DNA of 64,000 nucleotides from Streptomyces seoulensis (GCA_013364255.1 CP054936.1:6342353-6406352), one strand, 5' to 3'. Shown: positions 7,930 to 19,530, counted from the first letter of the stretch. Numbers and translations: made by a program. Notes: generated by a model not told the origin, from the letters alone.

Positions 7930-8847
7930 ATGGCCGGTCCAGCGTTCCGCGCCGCCGCCGTCCGGGTGCGCGTCCCCGCCACCAGCGCCAACCTCGGCCC
8001 GGGCTTCGACGCCCTCGGCCTCGCGCTGGGGCTCTACGACGACGTGGTCGTCCGGGTGGCCGACTCCGGGCTGCACATCGACATCGCGGGCGAGGGCGGC
8101 GAGACCCTGCCGCGCGACGAGAAGCACCTGCTCGTACGGTCGCTGCGCACCGCCTTCGACGTGCTCGGCGGACAGCCGCGCGGCCTGGAGATCGTCTGCG
8201 CCAACCGCATCCCGCACGGCCGCGGCCTCGGTTCCTCCTCCGCCGCCATCTGCGCCGGCATCGTCGCCGCCCGCGCCGTGACCATAGGCGGCGAGGGCCG
8301 CCTCGACGACACCGCGCTGCTGGAGCTGGCCACCGAGATCGAGGGGCACCCGGACAATGTGGCGGCCTGTCTGCTCGGCGGGTTCACCCTGTCCTGGATG
8401 GAGGGCGGCGCCGCCCGCGCCATCAGGATGGAGCCCTGCGATTCCATCGTTCCGGTGGTTTTCGTGCCCGGAAAGCCGGTACTGACCGAGACCGCGCGCG
8501 GCCTGCTGCCGCGCACCGTCCCGCACGTCGACGCGGCCGTCAACGCGGGCCGTGCCGCGCTGCTCGTCGAGGCCCTCACCCGGCGCCCCGAGCTGCTGCT
8601 GCCGGCCACCGAGGACCGCCTGCACCAGGAGTACCGCGCCCCGGCCATGCCGGAGAGCGCCGCGCTGGTGGAGCGACTGCGCGCCGACGGCGTCCCGGCG
8701 GTCATCTCCGGCGCCGGGCCCACGGTCATGGCGCTGGCCGACGCGGACTCCGCCGACAAGGTGGAGCGGCTCGCCGGGCCCGAATGGGCCGCCAACCGGC
8801 TGCGCCTCGACCAGCGGGGCGCGAGCGTGCTGCCGCTGTCGGGCTGA
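7930..8847 (+). CDS. thrB: Homoserine kinase
   Basis: A 305-aa GHMP-family kinase that phosphorylates homoserine with ATP, supplying the ThrC substrate. The N-terminal motif VPATSANLGPGFDALG and the ATP-binding loop PHGRGLGSSSAAI are clear, and the C-terminal GHMP motif ISGAGPTVMAL is present. The frame is open far upstream, but the ATG at 7930 has AAGGAGAG 10 bp before it and gives the normal length. It is unusually distant (709 bp) from thrC and is preceded by structured repeats, so it probably has its own promoter. Confidence 0.97.
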   Translation: MAGPAFRAAAVRVRVPATSANLGPGFDALGLALGLYDDVVVRVADSGLHIDIAGEGGETLPRDEKHLLVRSLRTAFDVLGGQPRGLEIVCANRIPHGRGLGSSSAAICAGIVAARAVTIGGEGRLDDTALLELATEIEGHPDNVAACLLGGFTLSWMEGGAARAIRMEPCDSIVPVVFVPGKPVLTETARGLLPRTVPHVDAAVNAGRAALLVEALTRRPELLLPATEDRLHQEYRAPAMPESAALVERLRADGVPAVISGAGPTVMALADADSADKVERLAGPEWAANRLRLDQRGASVLPLSG

Positions 8848-9273
8848 CACGCGATTGCCGGTTTTCGAGAGGGGGAATGTTTGTTGGATCCGGTAGTGTT
8901 AATCTCAAGTCTGCACCCGACCCCACCATGGCGAGGTGCTTCGTGTCCCCGTCCGGGACCAACATTCTTCCGGGAGCTCCCCAAGCCACTCTGTGTTCCG
9001 TACGCCGTATCGGGGCAGTGCGTCGTACGCGGATGCTGAGCGGTCCACAGGTGGGGGCACCCCCGCTGGGGGAGCTCCGGAATCGGTGCTACCACGCCAC
9101 GTGACACACGGTGTCGCGGATCGTCGGGGATAGCGCCAGTCATCAGATATCTCTTCCGCCGCTTTGGGCGGACCACCGCCCCGGCACGGTCCACACAGCA
9201 AGGACCGAAGCCGGACAGCACAACCGGTCGCCGAGCCAGACAGGCCGACGTCCGCTCCAGGGAAGGACCCTTC
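8848..9273 (+). other. 426-bp rho leader region
   Basis: This AT-richer gap contains a TAGTGT hexamer (8894-8899) that could be a -10 box, although no good -35 box is visible. It also contains a palindromic GGGAGCTCCC near 8970, a G/C hairpin near 9050-9085 and a possible 58-codon leader frame. Long leaders before rho are known to mediate autoregulation in several bacteria. That such control acts here is inference. Confidence 0.4.
8928..9104 (+). CDS. Possible 58-aa leader peptide before rho
   Basis: An ATG-initiated frame, MARCFVSPSGTNILPGAPQ and onward, ends 169 bp before rho. It overlaps the palindromes of the leader. It has no strong Shine-Dalgarno sequence and no recognised homologue, so it may be chance. 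It is listed because of its position in a long leader of a gene commonly under attenuation control. Confidence 0.2.
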   Translation: MARCFVSPSGTNILPGAPQATLCSVRRIGAVRRTRMLSGPQVGAPPLGELRNRCYHAT

Positions 9274-11322
9274 GTGAGCGACACCACCGATCTGATGGGC
9301 GCACGTGTCGAGGAGACCGCTGCCGCGCCCGCCACGGACGCCTCCGCGCCTGCCACCGGTGCCGGCTCCCGGCGGCGCCGTGGTACCGGCCTCGAGGGCA
9401 TGGTGCTGGCCGAGCTTCAGCAGGTCGCCTCCGGCCTCGGCATCAGGGGCACCGCGCGGATGCGCAAGAGCCAGCTGATCGAGGTCATCAAGGAGGCGCA
9501 GGCCGGGGGCGGCGCCCCCGCGAAGGCCGCTGCCGCCGCCGGTGAGGCCGAGACCAAGCCGAAGCGCCGCGCCACCTCCCGCGCCCGCACGGGTGACGAG
9601 GCCGCGAAGAAGGCGGTCGAGGCGCCGTCCGAGAAGGCCACGGCCCAGCAGCAGATCGAGATCCCCGGCCAGCCCGCCGCCCGGGCCGGCGAGGCCGAGC
9701 GCGGGGCGGACGACGCTCCCGTCGAGCGCCGTCGGCGCCGCGCCACCGCCGACGCGGGCAGCCCGGCCGGCAGCGCCGAGACCGTCGCCGCCGAGGCGAA
9801 GGGCGAGGCGAAGGCCGAGACGGCCGCTCCCGCCCAGCAGCCGCAGACCGACGCCGACGGCGCCGAGGGCCGCCGCCGCGAGCGCCGCGAGCGCGGCCGG
9901 GACCGCGACCGCGAGCGTGGCGGCGACCGTGACCGCGGTGGCGACCGTGACCGCGGTGGCGACCGCGAGCGCCGCAAGGGCGACGACCAGCAGGGCGGCG
10001 GCCAGGACGGCCGGCGTCAGCAGCAGAGCCAGCAGCAGGGCGGCGGCCGCCAGGACCGCAACGTCGGCCCGCAGGACGACGACGACTTCGACGGCGGGCG
10101 CCGGGGCCGGCGCGGCCGCTACCGCGACCGCCGGGGCCGTCGCGGCCGCGACGACGTGCAGGAGCCGCAGATCAACGAGGACGACGTCCTGATCCCGGTC
10201 GCCGGCATCCTCGACATCCTCGACAACTACGCGTTCATCCGGACCTCCGGCTACCTGCCCGGCCCGAACGACGTGTACGTCTCCCTCGCCCAGGTCCGCA
10301 AGAACGGCCTGCGCAAGGGCGACCACATCACCGGCGCGGTCCGCCAGCCGAAGGACGGCGAGCGCCGCGAGAAGTTCAACGCGCTGGTCCGCCTCGACTC
10401 GGTCAACGGCATGGCGCCCGAACACGGCCGCGGGCGGCCGGAGTTCAACAAGCTCACCCCGCTCTACCCGCAGGACCGGCTCCGTCTGGAGACCGACCCG
10501 GGCGTGCTGACGACCCGCATCATCGACCTCGTCTCGCCCATCGGCAAGGGCCAGCGCGGTCTGATCGTGGCCCCGCCGAAGACCGGCAAGACCATGATCA
10601 TGCAGGCGATCGCCAACGCGATCACGCACAACAACCCCGAGTGCCACCTGATGGTCGTCCTCGTCGACGAGCGTCCTGAAGAGGTCACCGACATGCAGCG
10701 GTCGGTCAAGGGCGAGGTCATCTCCTCGACCTTCGACCGCCCGGCCGAGGACCACACCACGGTCGCCGAGCTGGCCATCGAGCGCGCCAAGCGCCTGGTG
10801 GAGCTGGGCCACGACGTGGTCGTGCTGCTCGACTCCATCACGCGTCTGGGCCGTGCCTACAACCTGGCGGCGCCGGCCTCCGGCCGCATCCTGTCCGGTG
10901 GTGTCGACTCCACCGCCCTGTACCCGCCGAAGCGGTTCTTCGGCGCGGCGCGCAACATCGAGGACGGCGGTTCGCTGACCATCCTCGCCACCGCGCTGGT
11001 GGACACCGGGTCCCGCATGGACGAGGTGATCTTCGAGGAGTTCAAGGGCACCGGCAACATGGAGCTCAAGCTCGACCGCAAGCTCGCGGACAAGCGGATC
11101 TTCCCGGCGGTGGACGTGGACGCGTCCGGCACCCGTAAGGAAGAGATCCTGCTCGGCGCGGAGGAGCTGGCGGTCGTCTGGAAGCTGCGCCGGGTGCTGC
11201 ACGCGCTCGACCAGCAGCAGGCGATCGAGCTGCTGCTGGACAAGATGAAGCAGACGAAGTCGAACGTCGAGTTCCTGATGCAGATCCAGAAGACGACGCC
11301 CACGCCGGGCAACGGCGACTAG
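9274..11322 (+). CDS. rho: Transcription termination factor Rho
   Basis: A 682-aa RNA-dependent ATPase helicase that ends transcription. The N-terminal Rho-N helical motif (about residues 40-75, ending RMRKSQLIEVIKEA) is followed by a long Ala/Glu-rich then Arg/Gly/Asp-rich insertion (about 80-295). This includes tandem RDRGGD units encoded by an 18-bp DNA repeat near 9913-9970. The cold-shock-like RNA-binding domain (about 305-380) and the hexameric ATPase core follow, with Walker A APPKTGKT at 433-440. E. coli Rho is about 420 aa; the excess is the insertion, typical of actinobacteria. The GTG start follows GGGAAGGACC. A strong hairpin follows the gene. Confidence 0.97.
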   Translation: MSDTTDLMGARVEETAAAPATDASAPATGAGSRRRRGTGLEGMVLAELQQVASGLGIRGTARMRKSQLIEVIKEAQAGGGAPAKAAAAAGEAETKPKRRATSRARTGDEAAKKAVEAPSEKATAQQQIEIPGQPAARAGEAERGADDAPVERRRRRATADAGSPAGSAETVAAEAKGEAKAETAAPAQQPQTDADGAEGRRRERRERGRDRDRERGGDRDRGGDRDRGGDRERRKGDDQQGGGQDGRRQQQSQQQGGGRQDRNVGPQDDDDFDGGRRGRRGRYRDRRGRRGRDDVQEPQINEDDVLIPVAGILDILDNYAFIRTSGYLPGPNDVYVSLAQVRKNGLRKGDHITGAVRQPKDGERREKFNALVRLDSVNGMAPEHGRGRPEFNKLTPLYPQDRLRLETDPGVLTTRIIDLVSPIGKGQRGLIVAPPKTGKTMIMQAIANAITHNNPECHLMVVLVDERPEEVTDMQRSVKGEVISSTFDRPAEDHTTVAELAIERAKRLVELGHDVVVLLDSITRLGRAYNLAAPASGRILSGGVDSTALYPPKRFFGAARNIEDGGSLTILATALVDTGSRMDEVIFEEFKGTGNMELKLDRKLADKRIFPAVDVDASGTRKEEILLGAEELAVVWKLRRVLHALDQQQAIELLLDKMKQTKSNVEFLMQIQKTTPTPGNGD

Positions 11323-11341
11323 TCGCTCCTCGCGTCCCCGG

Positions 11342-11378
11342 AAGGGCCGCTCCCGTCCTCGTGGCGGGAGCGGCCCTT
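11342..11378 (+). terminator. Terminator of rho
   Basis: A perfect 14-bp stem (11342-11355 with 11365-11378) with a 9-nt loop, 20 bp after the rho stop, ending in TTTC. Confidence 0.8.
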
Positions 11379-11586
11379 TCGCGTGCGCGCCTGGGGCGAG
11401 AGGTTTGCCACAGGCCGCGCGGCAGCTGCCGCACAGAACCCTGTGCAACCCTTTGGCCCATTGTCCCGTCTGAAGGTGCGAGCGACGAAGCGGGGGCTCG
11501 GGGGTACTCGCCGACGAGGACGGACACACCGGAGCCCGACCCTGCGAGCAGGGGGTAACCGACCGGATACGAGAGTCGAGGAGCGC

Positions 11587-12732
11587 ATGTCCGCCGAGAG
11601 CACACCGGACCCCGGCATACCGGGGGAGAACGGTTCCACGAGCAGCAGACGAGGGTCCACCGCCAAGGGCCGCCGCCGCAAGCCGCCCACGGGACGGCGC
11701 AGGGCGCTGACGGCCACCGCGTGGACCGCGGCGGGGATCGTGGTGCTCGGCGGCACCGGGGCCGGCTACCTGTACTTCAAGCTCAACGACAACCTCAAGA
11801 CGGTCGACATCAACCAGGCCCTCGGCACCGACCGGCCCACCGCGGCCGACAACGGCTCCGAGAACATCCTGGTCCTCGGCTCCGACACCCGCGCCGGCGG
11901 CAACAAGAAGCTGGGCGGCGGCACCGACGACGGCAGCGCCCGCTCCGACACCGCGATGATCGTGCACGTGTACCAGGGCCACAAGAAGGCGAGCGTGGTC
12001 TCCATACCCCGCGACACCCTCGTCGACCGCCCCGAGTGCACCGACCCCCAGGGCGCCGAGCACCGGGCCGCGCGCAACGTGATGTTCAACGAGTCCTACG
12101 GCACCGGCGGCGCGGCCTGCGCCGTCAAGACGGTCGAGGCGCTCACCGGGCTGCGGATGGACCACTACCTGGAGGTCGACTTCACCGGCTTCCAGAAGCT
12201 CATCGACGACCTCGGCGGGGTCCCGGTCACCACGACCAAGGCCATCCACGACCCCGACAGCCACCTGAACCTCGCCGTCGGCACCCACACTCTCGACGGT
12301 CAGCAGGCCCTCGGCCTGGTGCGCACCCGGCACGGCGTGGGCGACGGCTCCGACCTGGGCCGCATCCAGCTCCAGCAGGCGTTCGTGAAGGCGCTGCTCA
12401 CCCAGGTCAAGCAGGTGGACCTGTTCGGCGACCCGAAGAAGCTCTACGACCTCGCCGACACCGCCACCAAGGCCGTCACCACCGACTCCGAGATCGGCTC
12501 GGTGAACTCGCTGCTGTCCTTCGCCGGCGGCCTCAAGGGCATCGGCGCCGGACAGATGCACATGATCACGATGCCGGTGCAGTACGACACCGCGAACGCC
12601 AACCGGGTCGTCATCGACGAGGCCAAGGCGCGGCAGGTGTGGAACGCCCTGCGGGCCGACCGGCCGATCCCGGACAGCGCCACGAAGGGCACCGCCACCG
12701 GCGAGGCCAAGGGCGTCGTCAGCGCCTCCTGA
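11587..12732 (+). CDS. LytR-CpsA-Psr (LCP) family wall-polymer ligase
   Basis: A 381-aa membrane protein. After a basic cytoplasmic segment, one membrane span (about residues 42-62) anchors an extracytoplasmic LCP domain. The domain signature is seen in NILVLGSDTR, then RSDTAMIVH with VVSIPRDTL, and later GLVRTRHG. LCP enzymes transfer undecaprenyl-linked glycopolymers to peptidoglycan. The ATG at 11587 follows GTCGAGGAGCG. The nearby WecA/TagO-like gene could make the lipid-linked substrate, but that link is inference. Confidence 0.9.
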   Translation: MSAESTPDPGIPGENGSTSSRRGSTAKGRRRKPPTGRRRALTATAWTAAGIVVLGGTGAGYLYFKLNDNLKTVDINQALGTDRPTAADNGSENILVLGSDTRAGGNKKLGGGTDDGSARSDTAMIVHVYQGHKKASVVSIPRDTLVDRPECTDPQGAEHRAARNVMFNESYGTGGAACAVKTVEALTGLRMDHYLEVDFTGFQKLIDDLGGVPVTTTKAIHDPDSHLNLAVGTHTLDGQQALGLVRTRHGVGDGSDLGRIQLQQAFVKALLTQVKQVDLFGDPKKLYDLADTATKAVTTDSEIGSVNSLLSFAGGLKGIGAGQMHMITMPVQYDTANANRVVIDEAKARQVWNALRADRPIPDSATKGTATGEAKGVVSAS

Positions 12733-12936
12733 GCCGCCCGCCCCGGCCAGGGGCGCGGCCCGGACCCGCCGGGGGCCCGGACGCCTCCGGTCCCGGGGCG
12801 CCTCGGGAATACCTCGCACCGCCCCCCGGTTTTGGGGGATGGCGCCAGTCCTGGCAGACTGGTACGTCGGCTCCGGTTCACGCTTCCGCATCCCGCGGAC
12901 GGCGACCCGGCGCCCTCCCGAAACCTAGGAGACACC

Positions 12937-13161
12937 TTGAAGCGCGAGATCCACCCCGAGTACGTCGAGACCCAGGTCAGCTGCACCTGTGGCGCGTCGT
13001 TCACCACCCGCAGCACCATCGACTCCGGCACCATCCGGGCCGAGGTCTGCTCCGAGTGCCACCCGTTCTACACGGGCAAGCAGAAGATCCTCGACACCGG
13101 TGGCCGTGTGGCCCGCTTCGAGGCCCGCTTCGGCAAGGCTGCCGCCGGCTCCAAGAAGTAG
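12937..13161 (+). CDS. rpmE: 50S ribosomal protein L31, zinc-binding form
   Basis: A 74-aa protein with a rare TTG start at 12937 behind a strong TAGGAG site. Four cysteines (C16, C18, C38, C41 in SCTCG and VCSECH) form the zinc site, so this is the C+ (zinc-replete) form. The C-terminal tail is Lys/Ala-rich. In Streptomyces a zinc-free paralogue is induced by Zur on zinc starvation (family knowledge). It precedes prfA with its own terminator. Confidence 0.95.
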   Translation: MKREIHPEYVETQVSCTCGASFTTRSTIDSGTIRAEVCSECHPFYTGKQKILDTGGRVARFEARFGKAAAGSKK

Positions 13162-13173
13162 CGAGCCCCTCTT

Positions 13174-13225
13174 CGCCGGTCCACGGCCGCACCCCCTCGC
13201 GGGGCGGGCCGGGACCGGCGTTTTT
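13174..13225 (+). terminator. Terminator of rpmE
   Basis: The 9-bp arms 13174-13182 and 13212-13220, with additional internal pairing, are followed directly by five T. This is a standard intrinsic terminator. Confidence 0.75.
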
Positions 13226-13276
13226 GGTCGTTCGCCTTCCCCCTACCAGCAGTACAGGCAGTACAGGAGCCGAAAG

Positions 13277-14353
<1,077 letters not shown>

Positions 14354-14410
14354 GGCACCGGCGGGCCGCACCGGCACGCAGGACGAAGCACGAGCACCGG
14401 AGGACCCAGC

Positions 14411-15292
14411 GTGCAGCAAGAATTCGGGGGGCGCCCCCCAGGCCCCCGCAGCGTGCTGCTCGCGGAGGTGGCGCAGGCCACCCAGCGGCTGGCCGACGCG
14501 GGCGTGCCCTCGCCGCGCAACGACGCCGAGGAGCTGGCCGCGTTCGTGCACGGCGTCAAGCGCGGCCAGCTGCACACCGTCAAGGACGCCGACTTCGACG
14601 CCCGCTACTGGGAGGTCGTCGCCCGGCGCGAGCAGCGCGAGCCGCTCCAGCACATCACCGGACGGGCCTACTTCCGCTACCTGGAGCTCCAGGTCGGCCC
14701 CGGCGTCTTCGTGCCGCGCCCGGAGACCGAGTCCGTGGTCGGCTGGGCCATAGACGCGGTGCGCGCGATGGACGTGGTCGAGCCGTGCATCGTCGACCTG
14801 TGCACCGGCTCGGGCGCCATCGCGCTCGCCCTCGCCCAGGAGGTGCCGCGCTCGCGCGTGCACGCGGTCGAGCTGAGCGAGGACGCGCTGCGCTGGACCC
14901 GCAAGAACGTCGAGGGCTCCCGCGTCGACCTGCGCCAGGGCGACGCCCTGACCGCCTTCCCGGACCTGGACGGCCAGGTCGACCTGGTCGTCTCCAACCC
15001 GCCGTACATCCCGCTCACCGAATGGGAGTACGTCGCCCCCGAGGCCCGCGACTACGACCCGGAGCTGGCGTTGTTCTCCGGAGAGGACGGCCTCGACCTG
15101 ATCCGCGGCATCGAGCGCACCGCGCACCGGCTGCTGCGGCCGGGCGGCGTCGTCGTGATCGAGCACGCCGACACCCAGGGCGGACAGGTGCCGTGGATCT
15201 TCACCGAGGAGCGGGGCTGGGCCGACGCGGCCGACCACCCCGACCTCAACAACCGGCCGCGGTTCGCCACCGCCCGCAAGGCGCTGCCGTGA
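14411..15292 (+). CDS. prmC: Release-factor glutamine methyltransferase
   Basis: A 293-aa SAM-dependent methyltransferase (formerly HemK). The N-terminal helical substrate domain (about 1-90) is followed by the Rossmann methyltransferase domain with VDLCTGSGAIALALAQ and the catalytic VSNPPYIP. It methylates the Gln of the GGQ motif in release factors. The GTG at 14411 follows CGGAGGACC; a second GTG at 14453 is also possible. The gene follows prfA by 57 bp and probably forms one transcript with it. Confidence 0.95.
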   Translation: MQQEFGGRPPGPRSVLLAEVAQATQRLADAGVPSPRNDAEELAAFVHGVKRGQLHTVKDADFDARYWEVVARREQREPLQHITGRAYFRYLELQVGPGVFVPRPETESVVGWAIDAVRAMDVVEPCIVDLCTGSGAIALALAQEVPRSRVHAVELSEDALRWTRKNVEGSRVDLRQGDALTAFPDLDGQVDLVVSNPPYIPLTEWEYVAPEARDYDPELALFSGEDGLDLIRGIERTAHRLLRPGGVVVIEHADTQGGQVPWIFTEERGWADAADHPDLNNRPRFATARKALP

Positions 15293-15347
15293 CCGCGCCC
15301 GCCAGAACTTCAAGCCAGCAGTACGTGTACGAGGAGGCCCGCTGACA

Positions 15348-15995
15348 ATGGCACGGCGATACGACACCAACGACGCGACCGACCGCGTGACGGGTCTGCG
15401 CGAGGCCGCGTCCGCCGTCCGCCGGGGCGAACTCGTGGTGCTGCCGACCGACACGGTGTACGGCATCGGCGCCGATGCGTTCTCCGGGGACGCCGTGGCC
15501 GATCTGCTGGCCGCCAAGGGCCGCGGCCGCACCATGCCCACGCCGGTCCTCATCGGCTCCCCGAACACGCTGCACGGCCTGGTCACCGACTTCTCCGAGC
15601 AGGCCTGGGAGCTGGTCGACGCGTTCTGGCCCGGCGCGCTGACCCTGGTCGCCCGCCACCAGCCGTCCCTGCAGTGGGACCTCGGCGACACCCGCGGCAC
15701 CGTCGCCGTGCGCATGCCGCTGCACCCGGTCGCCATCGAGCTGCTCACCGAGTTCGGCCCGATGGCCGTCTCCTCGGCCAACCTCACCGGACACCCGGCG
15801 CCGGAGACCTGCGACGCCGCGCGGGAGATGCTCGGCGACTCCGTCTCCGTCTACCTCGACGGCGGCCCCACGCCCGGCATCGTGCCCTCCTCCATCGTCG
15901 ACGTCAGCCGCGAGAAGCCCGTCCTGCTGCGCGAGGGCGCGCTGTCGCCGGAGGAGCTGCGCAAGGTCGTACCCGACCTCGAGGTGGCGAATTGA
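15348..15995 (+). CDS. L-threonylcarbamoyladenylate synthase (Sua5/YrdC/YciO)
   Basis: A 215-aa YrdC-fold protein. VLPTDTVYGIGADA is the conserved N-terminal loop, and AVSSANLTG with PSSIVDV forms the ATP/threonine site. The family makes threonylcarbamoyl-AMP for the t6A37 tRNA modification. It lacks the C-terminal Sua5 domain. The gene follows prmC by 55 bp and its stop overlaps the start of the next gene (TTGA), suggesting translational coupling. Confidence 0.9.
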   Translation: MARRYDTNDATDRVTGLREAASAVRRGELVVLPTDTVYGIGADAFSGDAVADLLAAKGRGRTMPTPVLIGSPNTLHGLVTDFSEQAWELVDAFWPGALTLVARHQPSLQWDLGDTRGTVAVRMPLHPVAIELLTEFGPMAVSSANLTGHPAPETCDAAREMLGDSVSVYLDGGPTPGIVPSSIVDVSREKPVLLREGALSPEELRKVVPDLEVAN

Positions 15996-16669
15996 CGGCC
16001 CCTGACGCGGGGCGTGGCATAGGCGGCAAGACCGACCCGGCGATCCCGGCGCAGCCCGGCCCGCCCGGCGACACCTTCCGCATCCTCCACGTCAGCACCG
16101 GCAACGTGTGCCGCTCGCCCATCACCGAGCGGCTGACCCGGCATTTCCTCGCGGACCGGCTCGGCGATCCGGCGGGCGGCGGGCTGATCGTGGAGAGCGC
16201 CGGCACCTGGGGCCACGAGGGCGCGCCCATGGAGACCAACGCGGAGACAGTGCTCGCCGACTTCGGCGCGGACTCCTCCGGCTTCACCGGCCGCGAACTG
16301 CTCGACGAACACGTGATCACGGCCGATCTGGTGCTCACCGCGACCCGCGACCACCGCGCGCAGGTCGTCTCGATGGGCCACTCGGCGGGGCTGCGCACCT
16401 TCACGCTCAAGGAGTTCACCCGCCTGGTCAAGGCGATCGACCCGGCGACGCTGCCGCCCCTGGAGGACGGCGTGGTCGAACGCGCGCGCGCCCTGGTCCG
16501 CGCCGCCGCCGCTCTACGCGGGTGGCTCCTGGCGCCGACCGCGGAGGCGGACGAGGTCTACGACCCCTACGGCGCCCCGCTGCCGTTCTTCCGCTCGATC
16601 GGCGACGAGATACACCAGGCCCTGGACCCGGTGGTGACGGCCCTGACGGGGGTCGCGGCGCGCGCCTGA
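15992..16669 (+). CDS. LMW protein-tyrosine-phosphatase-like protein with Ser at the nucleophile position
   Basis: A 225-aa protein. After about 27 disordered residues comes the P-loop RILHVSTGNVCRSPI. In active LMW phosphatases the loop is VCxGNxCRSP and the first Cys is the nucleophile (C-X5-R). Here that position is Ser, while the second Cys and the Arg remain. The later YDPYG matches the general-acid aspartate loop. The protein may therefore be a pseudophosphatase or bind phospho-ligands without normal turnover. The proposed TTG start overlaps the stop of the upstream gene (TTGA); no other in-frame start fits before the P-loop. Confidence 0.8.
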   Translation: MTAPDAGRGIGGKTDPAIPAQPGPPGDTFRILHVSTGNVCRSPITERLTRHFLADRLGDPAGGGLIVESAGTWGHEGAPMETNAETVLADFGADSSGFTGRELLDEHVITADLVLTATRDHRAQVVSMGHSAGLRTFTLKEFTRLVKAIDPATLPPLEDGVVERARALVRAAAALRGWLLAPTAEADEVYDPYGAPLPFFRSIGDEIHQALDPVVTALTGVAARA

Positions 16670-16775
16670 GGGCCCGGCGGGCGCCGGGGCACCCGTCGGG
16701 CGCAACGGCCGCGCGCGGCCCCGGGAGCGGGCCTACATTGGACGTACGTCACCGCCGACCCGTCCGGAGACCACC

Positions 16776-18014
<1,239 letters not shown>

Positions 18015-18153
18015 GCCCGGGTATGGGCACCCGGGAGGAAACGGTACACAGCCACACGTGCAACCATCGTCGCTACCCGGCAGTCCCCATACATATGCCC
18101 GCGTCGCTAGTGTGTGGGGCTGAGATGGCCAGCGAGACCTGTGGGGAATGCCC

Positions 18154-19530
18154 GTGCGTGAATACCTGCTGACGCTCTGCGTCACGGCCGCGGTGACGTA
18201 CCTGCTGACCGGGCCGGTGCGCAAGTTCGCGATCGTGGCGGGTGCGATGCCGGAGGTCCGGGCGCGGGACGTGCACCGGGAACCCACGCCGCGGCTCGGC
18301 GGTATCGCGATGTTCTTCGGCATGTGCGCCGGGCTGCTGGTCGCCGACCACCTCACCAACCTCAACGAGGTCTTCGAGAAGTCGAACGAGCCGCGCGCGC
18401 TGCTCTCCGGGGCCGCCCTGATCTGGCTGATCGGCGTCCTGGACGACAAGTTCGAGATCGACGCGCTGATCAAGCTGGGCGGCCAGATGATCGCCGCCGG
18501 TGTGATGGTCATGCAGGGGCTGACGATCCTGTGGCTGCCGGTGCCGGGTGTGGGCACGGTGGCGCTGACCCAGTGGCAGGGCACGCTGCTGACGGTGGCG
18601 CTGGTCGTCATCACCATCAACGCGGTCAACTTCGTCGACGGCCTGGACGGTCTGGCCTCGGGCATGGTGTGCATCGCGGCCGCCGCGTTCTTCATGTACG
18701 CCTACCGCATCTGGTACTCGTACGGCATCGAGGCCGCCGCCCCGGCCACCCTGTTCGCGGCCGTGCTGATGGGCATGTGCCTGGGCTTCCTGCCGCACAA
18801 CATGCATCCGGCGCGGATCTTCATGGGCGACTCGGGCTCGATGCTCATCGGCCTGGTGCTGGCGGCCGGCGCGATCTCGGTGACCGGTCAGGTCGACCCG
18901 GACGTGATCGGCCTGTTCGCGGGTTCGGAGCGCAACGCGGTGCACCAGATGGTGCCGGTCTACATCCCGCTGCTGATGCCGCTGTCGATCATCGCCATCC
19001 CGGCCTGCGACTTCGTCTTCGCGGTGGTGCGGCGCACCTGGCGCGGGCAGTCGCCGTTCGCCGCCGACCGCGGCCACCTGCACCACCGGCTGCTCCAGAT
19101 CGGCCACTCGCACAGCCGGGCCGTGCTGATCATGTACTTCTGGGCCGCGGTGATCGGCTTCGGCGCCCTCGGCTACTCGGTGAACTCGGCGTCCATGTGG
19201 ATCGTGCTGGGCATCGTCTCCCTCAGCTTCGTCGGTCTGGTGCTGCTCCTGCTGCCGCGCTTCACGCCGCGCGCCCCGCGCTGGGCCGAACGCTTCGTGC
19301 CGCCGCGCTACCGCCGCCGGCGCGCGGCGGCCACGGCGCCGGACGCGGCCGCGCCCCTCGGGCTCGCCGCCGCCGGGACAGCCGGCGCTGACGGCGCCGG
19401 CGCCGACGCGTGCGCCGCCCGCGAGCACCCCGCTCCGGTGGCGGCGGGAGTGGCCGGGACCAACGGCGCGACCGCCGTCGGCGCGCGTCCGCGGGTGCTC
19501 GAGAGGCGCAAAGCCGGAACGTCGCGCTGA
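18154..19530 (+). CDS. Undecaprenyl-phosphate sugar-1-phosphate transferase (WecA/TagO/MraY family)
   Basis: A 458-aa polytopic membrane enzyme with about ten hydrophobic spans. Family motifs occur in order: PRLGGIAM, the aspartate pair in LDDKFEID, NFVDGLDGLASG, then ARIFMGDSGS, and finally HLHHRL. Such enzymes load GlcNAc-1-phosphate (or a similar sugar) on undecaprenyl phosphate to start wall-polymer synthesis. The Ala-rich C-terminal tail of about 70 residues is cytosolic and unusual. The GTG at 18154 is preferred over the ATG at 18148, because GGGGA would touch the latter directly. Confidence 0.9.
   Translation: MREYLLTLCVTAAVTYLLTGPVRKFAIVAGAMPEVRARDVHREPTPRLGGIAMFFGMCAGLLVADHLTNLNEVFEKSNEPRALLSGAALIWLIGVLDDKFEIDALIKLGGQMIAAGVMVMQGLTILWLPVPGVGTVALTQWQGTLLTVALVVITINAVNFVDGLDGLASGMVCIAAAAFFMYAYRIWYSYGIEAAAPATLFAAVLMGMCLGFLPHNMHPARIFMGDSGSMLIGLVLAAGAISVTGQVDPDVIGLFAGSERNAVHQMVPVYIPLLMPLSIIAIPACDFVFAVVRRTWRGQSPFAADRGHLHHRLLQIGHSHSRAVLIMYFWAAVIGFGALGYSVNSASMWIVLGIVSLSFVGLVLLLLPRFTPRAPRWAERFVPPRYRRRRAAATAPDAAAPLGLAAAGTAGADGAGADACAAREHPAPVAAGVAGTNGATAVGARPRVLERRKAGTSR

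Noticed and set aside
8905..12891. A 1328-codon minus-strand frame across rho and the LCP gene
   Set aside because: It crosses two well-supported plus-strand genes. Composition is that of a GC-bias artefact.
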